Shown: positions 50,967 through 57,062 of the stretch, piece by piece | Layout of the letters: each line of letters begins with the position of its first letter | Numbering within the stretch: position 1 is the first letter of the stretch | Assembly: GCA_951800145.1 (NCBI GenBank) | Contig: CATOJE010000016.1 | Coordinates: 1-57,062 of the forward strand | Direction of reading: 5' to 3' | Origin: an uncultured Lachnospiraceae bacterium | Lineage (GTDB): Bacteria; Bacillota; Clostridia; Lachnospirales; Lachnospiraceae | Length of the DNA: 57,062 nucleotides | The notes under the pieces: generated by a model | Databases searched by the model: none | What the model saw: only the letters and a program-made list of their open reading frames with translations | Told to the model about the DNA's origin: nothing | Translations under genes and position numbers: made by a program

Positions 50967-51090
50967 GCACTGCTTTTGGCTTTCGTGGACATTATACCAT
51001 TTACCGACTTTTTTCGCAACTTTCGGGGTGGGGAAAAGATCTGGAAAACATTTAATATTTTATTAATATTGGAATTTCCTGTAAGATATT

Positions 51091-52734
51091 TCAGTTTAAC
51101 GGCGATTGCCATTTGTGGCAGTCGGCTGCACCTACTGCCATTAGCATCCACAGTACGGGGGTTACGATCGGCAGATTGATCGTAATTACCGCCTGAGCCA
51201 GATAGCAGCCTGCCCCGAATACGATGGCAAGACCCCAGCCACGATGCTGACTTTTTTTCAAAATTTCGATCAAGGTTGATGCTAAAAAACCAACATATGT
51301 TATAAACCCTACGAGCCCAATGGTAAGGAGGTACTGCAAATATTCATTATGGGCACTGTCAAACACCTGACCGCTGATCCGGCCGGTCTCCTCCCGGTAG
51401 AACCGGGTCATTAGTCCAAAGGTATCCAGGCCATGTCCCCAGATCTTATGTCCCAGGGGCTGATCCCTAAAGGACTGAAGGCTGATCCGCCAAATCATCC
51501 CCCGGAAGGTTCCCCACTCATCTGAAAATCTTAGATATGCCTGCAGCGCCCCATATCTCTGCCCGTTTCCCCGAATGTTTACATCATACAGCATGAACAA
51601 GATTGCCGCCACACAAAGCATTAAAAACACAGCCCACAGCTTCACGTACCGTGTTCCCAAATCCCTTTCTTGGTTCGCCTTCTCCTTATTCCTGTTCAAA
51701 AACTCCGCCACATAAAAAAGCAGCACTACAAGGAATAAAACAAAGGCTACCATCCAGAGCACCTTAAGCTTTGCAATTACAGCCACAAATCCGCGAAGCT
51801 CCAGCACCTGGCCTGCCATAGATGTATTCACCCAGCCAGTCAGCTGCGTTCCCAGGGCAAATCCAGCCACAAGCAAAAGATAGCGCCGGACTCCCTCTCT
51901 TGTCCGAAACGCACAAAAAGGCAAAAAGCCAAACACAACTCCTATGGCAAACACCGCATTATCACTATTACCCATAATCAGGGCAACTACTGAAACCATA
52001 TAAGCCAGGTAATAGATCCCTGCCTTCCAACCCTTTTTCTCTGTCGCAAACAGCGTACTTGTACATCCAAACACAATTCCCACATACGTAACATAGGTAT
52101 TAATGTTCCCTAGCGTAGAAGTAAAATCAAAAATATCATTCTTGGAAATATTCTCCTTAAAGCCCAGAATATCCATCTTAAAATAATCCGTAATGCCAAA
52201 CAAAAGAAGCAGCATCCCGGAAACTAAAAAAAGCGATCCATGCCATGGTTTAAAACGATACAGATGGCAAACCACCCAAAAGGTAAAAATATAAATCAAA
52301 TGAAGAAAGAGGCCGGTAAACCTCCCCTCATTTCCCCAAAAGGATTCATAAAAAAAGTCTGACTGGAATGTGGAAATCAAAAGAGCAATAAGAAACGCTG
52401 CCAGGAACCAATCCTTTGCCGAGATCGTCCTCCGAATTTCATTCTTGGAAAATTTATGAAAAAAGGTCTTTGTGTGCTGCAGCTTGAACTCCAGAAAGTC
52501 AACCACTACAAAAGCAAGCGTCACCAGCAGAACCGTAGCCAGTAATAATAACATCGTCCGATAATAAAAACGATATTTTGCTTCCAGTATATCAAAATAA
52601 TAATCCTTGTAGTATAATGGAAATACAACAAGCACGCATAACACACCCACACTAATAATACCGGAATATACCTTCCGGCAGTTCTCTGAAAAAGCATCTA
52701 TATTTTTTGTTGCTGGATTTACATTTTGTTCCAT
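51091..52734 (-). CDS. O-antigen ligase/polymerase family membrane protein
   Basis: 547 residues with about 12-14 hydrophobic segments. The large loop carries the Wzy_C/WaaL signature WGHGLDTFG...FDSAHNEYLQYLLTIGLVG. Proteins of this family polymerise or ligate lipid-linked glycans outside the membrane. The start at 52734 (MEQNVNPATK) follows AGGAGAG. The upstream in-frame ATG has no SD. It is transcribed alone from a consensus promoter, ends before the repeat array, and is the second polymerase-type protein in the cluster. Confidence 0.85.
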   Translation of the reverse strand: MEQNVNPATKNIDAFSENCRKVYSGIISVGVLCVLVVFPLYYKDYYFDILEAKYRFYYRTMLLLLATVLLVTLAFVVVDFLEFKLQHTKTFFHKFSKNEIRRTISAKDWFLAAFLIALLISTFQSDFFYESFWGNEGRFTGLFLHLIYIFTFWVVCHLYRFKPWHGSLFLVSGMLLLLFGITDYFKMDILGFKENISKNDIFDFTSTLGNINTYVTYVGIVFGCTSTLFATEKKGWKAGIYYLAYMVSVVALIMGNSDNAVFAIGVVFGFLPFCAFRTREGVRRYLLLVAGFALGTQLTGWVNTSMAGQVLELRGFVAVIAKLKVLWMVAFVLFLVVLLFYVAEFLNRNKEKANQERDLGTRYVKLWAVFLMLCVAAILFMLYDVNIRGNGQRYGALQAYLRFSDEWGTFRGMIWRISLQSFRDQPLGHKIWGHGLDTFGLMTRFYREETGRISGQVFDSAHNEYLQYLLTIGLVGFITYVGFLASTLIEILKKSQHRGWGLAIVFGAGCYLAQAVITINLPIVTPVLWMLMAVGAADCHKWQSPLN

Positions 52735-52807
52735 TCGTTCTCTCCTGTAATTTTTTACCATATCTTCAAGGGTTCGGTTGGAATACTGCTGCTCATACTT
52801 TTCGTAA

Positions 52808-52836
52808 AGTATACCATAGCAAAATTAATTTCGCAA
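52808..52836 (-). promoter_or_regulatory. Sigma-A promoter of the ligase gene
   Basis: Minus strand TTGCGA (52831-52836), 17-bp spacer, TATACT (52808-52813), with a leader of about 65 nt. Confidence 0.75.
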
Positions 52837-52884
52837 GGATATCTGCATCCATTCCCTATTTCTCCCAATCCCCCCTAAAAGTCA

Positions 52885-52959
52885 CGATAATTTCAATTAT
52901 AGGAAGTATAATAGCCTCGTAATGCAATAAGGAGTTTCAAAGGAATTTCAAAAAGAAAA
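52885..52959 (+). promoter_or_regulatory. 75-bp promoter/leader, copy 1
   Basis: It contains the palindrome ATAATT-TC-AATTAT, TATAAT (52907-52912), and CGTAATGCAA (52918-52927) at the predicted transcript start. It is identical base for base to 56988-57062. No consensus -35 is visible. The conservation begins exactly at the CGATAA preceding the palindrome, so the palindrome may be an operator or part of a non-sigma-A promoter. Confidence 0.7.
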
Positions 52960-52977
52960 AAGGAGAGTGCATTCATT

Positions 52978-54540
52978 ATGAGAAAGCAGACAAAATTAGT
53001 TGCAGTTCTTTCTGCAGCTGCTCTGTTAGCGATCGGTGCTTCCATGACCTCCTTCGCTGCTACCCCTCATTGGGATCAGGAAGATGGCGAGTGGGTTTAT
53101 CTGGACCGGAATGGCGAGAGAGTTTCTGATACCTGGAAGAAGTCCAATGGACAGTGGTATTACTTAGACGAGGATGGCTACATGGCTAAGGATCGTCGCG
53201 TAGAGTATAGTGATGACCTGTACTATGTAGACGAGAACGGCGTTAAAGTAACCAATGCCTGGGTTTCCATGGATAATGATGATTTATTAGACGATGACGA
53301 TGTAAGTACTGTATGGTACTTCTTTGATGGCAAGGGCAAGGCTCATGGCTTTAATAGCAACGGTAATGGCGTAATCAAGAAATTACCTTATGGCAATGAA
53401 GGCAAAACAGATTACTTCATCTTCAATAACGAAGGCGTAATGTTAAGCGGCTGGCAGAAATGGTCCAAGAGCGGCGAAAATGAGAAGATTTACTGGTTAG
53501 GCGACGAGAACGAGGGCTGGGCAAGAACTGGCTGGCAGTATCTGAACGTAGAGGACGAGGAAATTTTCGAGTATGAAGACGACGGCGATCCCTATGAGAG
53601 CGAGCAGTGGTTCTGGTTCGATACTCAGGGTCGTGCAAAGACCAATGGTACTGAAGTAATCGGCGGCAAGACCTATATCTTTGATTCCAACGGTTTCATG
53701 CAGGATTTGTGGACTTACAATGCAACTGCTTCTACTGCAACACCTAGCTGGACCAATAACACAGGTACTTCCACCAAGAATCAGGCTGCATATTATGTAG
53801 AGGATAATGGCGGACGTGATAAGAACTGGGTATTTGCATATCCGAAGACTAATTACGAAGACTATGATGATGATCAGTACTGGTTCTGGTTAAATAGCAA
53901 GGGCTTACCTTTCAAGGCTGTTGATAATAGCAGCATGACTGGCTATCAGACACCTGGAACTGCAATTCGTCAGGATGACACAGTAGCTTCGACCGATGCA
54001 AATCATGATGGTGATGCTGCAGCTAAATCAATCAAGAATAAGACCTATCTGTTCAATGAAGATGGTATTATGCTGACTGGTTTATATGAATTAACCGGCG
54101 TTCACAAGGGTACTTCTGTAGTTCCAATGGATTACGGCTACTACTACTTCACAATTGATGATAGCCACAGCTCTGTAGAGGGCCAGATGGTTACTAATAA
54201 GAGAGTTACCATTGATGTTCATGGTGAAGACAAGACCTATTACTTCAGCAAAGATGGTAGAGCATACAAGAACGTAATCATCAGCGGTTCTGTATTTGGT
54301 CCGAATGGACAGCTGATTACCAGCTATGGTGATGGCAGTGCGTACGATCAGGTTACTTTAGGAGCTGCCCTTACTAAGAAAGATGACAATGGTAAGGTTC
54401 TTGTTCCTGCCGGATCCAGAGTATTAATCAACGGAAATGGTAAGATCAAGCAGAATGGTACTGTAACAGATGTTAATGGTGACAAGGTAACTGTTTCTAA
54501 TTACATCGTAACTCAGATTAATGGAGTTGCTGTAAACTAA
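52978..54540 (+). CDS. Secreted choline-binding-type repeat protein, third copy (520 aa)
   Basis: A signal peptide (residues 1-27, SFA/ATP) is followed by wall-binding repeats (WVYLDRNGERVSDTWKKSNG type) through most of the protein. Asp/Glu-rich inserts lie near 100-110, 195-205 and 295-305, and a Lys/Asp/Asn-rich non-repeat C-terminus spans about 440-520. No catalytic domain. Codons are clearly AT-richer (TTA, GTA, AAT) than in the two other copies, pointing to strong codon selection or separate acquisition. AAAAAAGGAGAG precedes the ATG. Its leader is duplicated at the window end, so it belongs to a co-regulated family. Confidence 0.85.
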   Translation: MRKQTKLVAVLSAAALLAIGASMTSFAATPHWDQEDGEWVYLDRNGERVSDTWKKSNGQWYYLDEDGYMAKDRRVEYSDDLYYVDENGVKVTNAWVSMDNDDLLDDDDVSTVWYFFDGKGKAHGFNSNGNGVIKKLPYGNEGKTDYFIFNNEGVMLSGWQKWSKSGENEKIYWLGDENEGWARTGWQYLNVEDEEIFEYEDDGDPYESEQWFWFDTQGRAKTNGTEVIGGKTYIFDSNGFMQDLWTYNATASTATPSWTNNTGTSTKNQAAYYVEDNGGRDKNWVFAYPKTNYEDYDDDQYWFWLNSKGLPFKAVDNSSMTGYQTPGTAIRQDDTVASTDANHDGDAAAKSIKNKTYLFNEDGIMLTGLYELTGVHKGTSVVPMDYGYYYFTIDDSHSSVEGQMVTNKRVTIDVHGEDKTYYFSKDGRAYKNVIISGSVFGPNGQLITSYGDGSAYDQVTLGAALTKKDDNGKVLVPAGSRVLINGNGKIKQNGTVTDVNGDKVTVSNYIVTQINGVAVN

Positions 54541-54605
54541 TTGTCGTAATATTAGTTTCTAATTGCCAATCAGCGGACGAAACCGCAAAATAAAACAAAT
54601 GTTTT

Positions 54606-54643
54606 ATATCTCCAGCTATATTTCTATGGCTGGAGATATTTTT
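54606..54643 (+). terminator. Terminator of the third wall-binding-repeat gene
   Basis: ATATCTCCAGC (54606-54616) and GCTGGAGATAT (54629-54639) form an 11-bp stem with a 12-nt loop, followed by TTTT. Confidence 0.85.
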
Positions 54644-54714
54644 GTATGTCCTCCCATTGCAGATTTGTAAAAAGTAGGCTATACTACAATAAAGAACTGG
54701 CTTGGGAGGTAAAC

Positions 54715-56274
54715 ATGTATCATTTAAATACAAATATTCCACTCCTCAATTATCAAAAAACTCTGCGCCGCAAAATATATGTTGATAAAAGTCTTTTGAT
54801 CGCTCCTTTGAATACACTGATTGGAACAGACGAGTGCTATGTATGCATCACCCGCCCGCGCCGCTTTGGAAAGACTATAAATGCCAATATGCTTGGAGCC
54901 TACTATACAAAAGGCTTTAACAGCCATCAGTTATTCTGTCAGCTTAAGATTTCACAGAATGAAGCTTATTCAGAGCATTTAAACCGTCATAATGTAATTT
55001 ATATCGATTTTAGCAGGATGCCTGATTTATGCAATAGCTACCGAGACTATATTGAAAATATCTTGGCAGAGCTCCGACAGGATTTAACCACTTATTACCC
55101 TCAGTTAAAAGGGAAAGAATACCCCATGATTAGTCGAATGCTACTGGATACCGGTGAATCCTTTATTTTTATTTTGGATGAATGGGACTCTGCATTTCAT
55201 GAAAAGTTTATGGGAGACTCAGAAATCCGCCAGTTTCTCAAATTTTTAAAAGGTTTGCTGAAAGACCAGCCCTACGTAGATCTGGCATATATGACAGGGG
55301 TACTTCCTATCGCCAAATATTCCAGCGGTTCTGAATTAAATATGTTTCATGAATATAATTTTATGAACGACTATGTTTACGAAAACTTCTTCGGATTGCT
55401 GGAAGATGAGGTGAAAGAATTATGTAGTGTTCATACCAGTATCGGCTTCCATGAGTTAAAATATTGGTATGACGGTTATCAGACGCATGATGGAAAAAGC
55501 CTATTTAATCCTCGCTCCGTTAACTGCGCGCTAAGTGATGGTGTCTGTTTAAATTATTGGACAGAAACGGGCCCGATGAATGAAATTGCAGACTGCATTG
55601 AACATAATATCGAGGAAGTACGGGAAGATATTGTAAAAATGGTATCCGGCATTCCAGTTGAAGCACAACTGCATGGCTATAGCGCCTCGAATTTACAGTT
55701 AAATACTAGAGATGAAATCTTATCAGCGATGGTTGTCTATGGCTTTCTATCTTATCGTAATGGATATTTAAGCATTCCTAATTATGAATTAATGGAAAAG
55801 TATCAACATGTTTTATCACGAAATAGCATGGGCAGTATAAAAGAAATCGTGGATCAGTCCCGCGAAATGCTGGAAGCTACTCTTGCTCAAAAGGAAGAGA
55901 TGGTTGCTTCTATTTTAGAGTCTGTGCATGACCGTGAGATACCATTTTTAACATATAATGATGAAAATTCCTTATCCTGTGTTATCACACTTTGCTATTT
56001 ATATGCAAGGAAAGACTATACAATTGAGCGGGAAGCGAAAAGTGGTAAGGGGTACTGTGATTATTTATTCATTCCTAAAAAGAAAAATAATCCAGCCATT
56101 CTTTTAGAATTAAAGATTGGAGGTTCCTGCAAGGATGCTATTTTACAAATAAAAGAGCGCCAGTATATCCATAGAATAAATAATACGAATGAGGTTTTGC
56201 TTGTGGGAATTAACTATAATAAACGTAGCAAAAGACATGAATGTTTGATTGAGAAGTATTCTATAGTAGAATAA
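54715..56274 (+). CDS. AAA-ATPase-like protein with C-terminal PD-(D/E)XK nuclease-like domain
   Basis: 519 residues. The N-terminal AAA-ATPase_like domain (PF09820 type, about 1-300) opens IPLLNYQKTLRRKIYVDKS, with the P-loop variant RPRRFGKT, a Walker B-like FIFILDEWDSAF, and MTGVLPIAKYSSGS. A C-terminal PDDEXK_9-type domain (about 390-515) has CDYLFIPKKK and AILLELKIGG. The family is abundant in gut Firmicutes and Bacteroidetes in many near-identical copies. Its function is unproven, with defence or mobile-element roles suggested by the domain pair. The ATG at 54715 follows GGGAGGT. Low GC matches the neighbouring 52978 gene. Confidence 0.85.
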   Translation: MYHLNTNIPLLNYQKTLRRKIYVDKSLLIAPLNTLIGTDECYVCITRPRRFGKTINANMLGAYYTKGFNSHQLFCQLKISQNEAYSEHLNRHNVIYIDFSRMPDLCNSYRDYIENILAELRQDLTTYYPQLKGKEYPMISRMLLDTGESFIFILDEWDSAFHEKFMGDSEIRQFLKFLKGLLKDQPYVDLAYMTGVLPIAKYSSGSELNMFHEYNFMNDYVYENFFGLLEDEVKELCSVHTSIGFHELKYWYDGYQTHDGKSLFNPRSVNCALSDGVCLNYWTETGPMNEIADCIEHNIEEVREDIVKMVSGIPVEAQLHGYSASNLQLNTRDEILSAMVVYGFLSYRNGYLSIPNYELMEKYQHVLSRNSMGSIKEIVDQSREMLEATLAQKEEMVASILESVHDREIPFLTYNDENSLSCVITLCYLYARKDYTIEREAKSGKGYCDYLFIPKKKNNPAILLELKIGGSCKDAILQIKERQYIHRINNTNEVLLVGINYNKRSKRHECLIEKYSIVE

Positions 56275-56346
56275 GCTAAAACGAAGATGTTGATTCCTTT
56301 GTGATGTTATAGGAATCCGTCTTTTGGATACCTTATAGATAGGTAG

Positions 56347-56378
56347 GAAGTGGTTCTGGGTATTTTTCCCTAAGAGCC
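56347..56378 (+). terminator. Terminator downstream of the AAA gene
   Basis: An 11-bp stem (GAAGTGG at 56347 pairs with CCACTTC ending 56373, extended inward with wobbles and GGG/CCC), followed by TTTAT. Confidence 0.6.
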
Positions 56379-56459
56379 ACTTCTTTATACTCCAAGAGGG
56401 GCTGCCTAATCAAAATCTGTCAAAGAAGCATTTGTATCTACTTTTCGGAGAAGGGTTTT

Positions 56460-56801
56460 TCACTTATCGGCAATAGCTATGTCTTGTACTTTAGCTGCAA
56501 TTAGCCACTTTTGCACCATTTCGCTGGATATCGTTAGAACTGCTGCGATTTTTTCGATGGAATCCCCTAATTCAAACATTTTTATGGCAGCTGACTTTTT
56601 TGCGTCCATGGTTCCACGTTCGATGCCCTCTTCAATGCCTTTTTGAAAACCTTTTTCGATCAAAGCATTTCCGATTTTTGTCATACTAATCATCCTTCCA
56701 ATGTGTTGTCTCATATCTTCATTAATTACCTTATCTGAAAATGACAAGATATCTGCAAGAACAAATTTCTGTTTTTCATCATCCTTAATCGTGGATGTCA
56801 A
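56460..56801 (-). pseudogene. C-terminal remnant of an Rpn/PD-(D/E)XK transposase-like nuclease
   Basis: 113 codons resembling only the C-terminal part of Rpn-family recombination-promoting nucleases. A Met/Lys-rich helix leads to the IEKGFQKGIEEGIERG repeat-like stretch, then an HTH-like IKMFELGDSIEKIAAVL segment that ends the family. The N-terminal nuclease domain (about 200 residues) is absent, and no in-frame continuation or ribosome-binding site is visible upstream of 56801. The remaining 190 bp to the next promoter are AT-rich and non-coding. Probably a decayed mobile-element fragment. Confidence 0.65.
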
Positions 56802-56987
56802 TGTGTACTTTTAAATCTTTAAATTGCTTTTTTCCATATAATTCTTTAGATGTGAAATTTCTAATTATAATTTTATCATTTCATGCATATGCCGTCAATA
56901 CAGTAGCTTCGAACAGTTGAACTATTCGGAAAAATCTTACTTAAATTAATGTTTGGCGTAGACGCAATCTAAGTACTTCTCCGCTCC

Positions 56988-57062
56988 CGATAATTTCAAT
57001 TATAGGAAGTATAATAGCCTCGTAATGCAATAAGGAGTTTCAAAGGAATTTCAAAAAGAAAA
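56988..57062 (+). promoter_or_regulatory. 75-bp promoter/leader, copy 2, cut by the window end
   Basis: Identical to 52885-52959 over all 75 bases available: palindrome, TATAAT, CGTAATGCAA, and the start of the A-rich stretch before the SD. A further wall-binding-repeat protein gene is expected directly downstream, outside the window. Confidence 0.75.

Noticed and set aside
50544..51066. Three 72-81-codon plus-strand frames
   Set aside because: They are copies of one another generated by the 152-bp repeat, lack SD sequences, and the period is not a multiple of three.

Overview
The window reads as chromosomal DNA of an anaerobic, probably spore-forming Clostridia member, most likely a Lachnospiraceae of the Enterocloster/Hungatella type. 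This rests on gene content: a SCIFF peptide with its radical-SAM maturase beside secDF-tgt-yajC, a TIGR04086 membrane protein, a Csp-like subtilase, clostridial-style sigma-A promoters and intrinsic terminators, roughly 50% GC coding sequence, and several surface proteins built from choline-binding-type (YG/W-rich) repeats. No rRNA, tRNA, CRISPR array or complete insertion sequence was seen.

Layout. 1-350: GC-rich, highly foldable non-coding DNA with 35-nt tandem repeats. 442-782: a compact type I toxin-antitoxin locus (29-residue membrane peptide plus a convergent antisense RNA). 939-2327: a secreted wall-binding-repeat protein. 2555-5890: two overlapping AraC regulators divergent from an orphan sugar-binding lipoprotein. 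6025-6888: a COG1092-like methyltransferase. 7005-11044: the potABCD polyamine importer. 11120-12782: an acyltransferase and a HAD phosphatase. 12879-18367: scfA-scfB-secDF-tgt-yajC. 18518-26030: envelope and proteostasis genes (TIGR04086 protein, CNNM/CBS protein, LspA-like peptidase, S8 peptidase, a divergent ClpX, HtrA).

26149-52734 is a large surface-polysaccharide region almost entirely on the minus strand. It holds an LCP ligase, three initiating sugar-phosphate transferases, GT2 glycosyltransferases, an epimerase next to a ThDP enzyme, two chain-length regulators, a Wzx flippase, and two polymerase/ligase-type membrane proteins. It is interrupted by a second wall-binding-repeat protein (37149-38576), a convergent pair of small unrecognised genes (38750-39327), a lone prepilin and a three-unit 152-bp repeat array (50504-50948). 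52978-54540 is a third wall-binding-repeat protein with AT-richer codons. It is followed by an AAA/PD-(D/E)XK protein and the C-terminal remnant of an Rpn-type nuclease. The window stops inside a second exact copy of the 75-bp promoter/leader that precedes the 52978 gene, so a further paralogue probably lies just beyond.

How it fits together (inference): lipid-linked glycans would be started by the sugar transferases, extended by the GT2 enzymes, flipped and polymerised by Wzx/Wzy with Wzz-type length control, and attached to the wall by the LCP enzyme. The repeat-only secreted proteins could bind the finished wall polymer. SecDF/YajC, HtrA, the LspA-like peptidase and the S8 peptidase serve export and envelope quality control. 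The most self-consistent small systems visible are the type I toxin-antitoxin locus, the convergent zinc-ribbon/coiled-coil gene pair, and the repeat-protein family sharing a duplicated leader.
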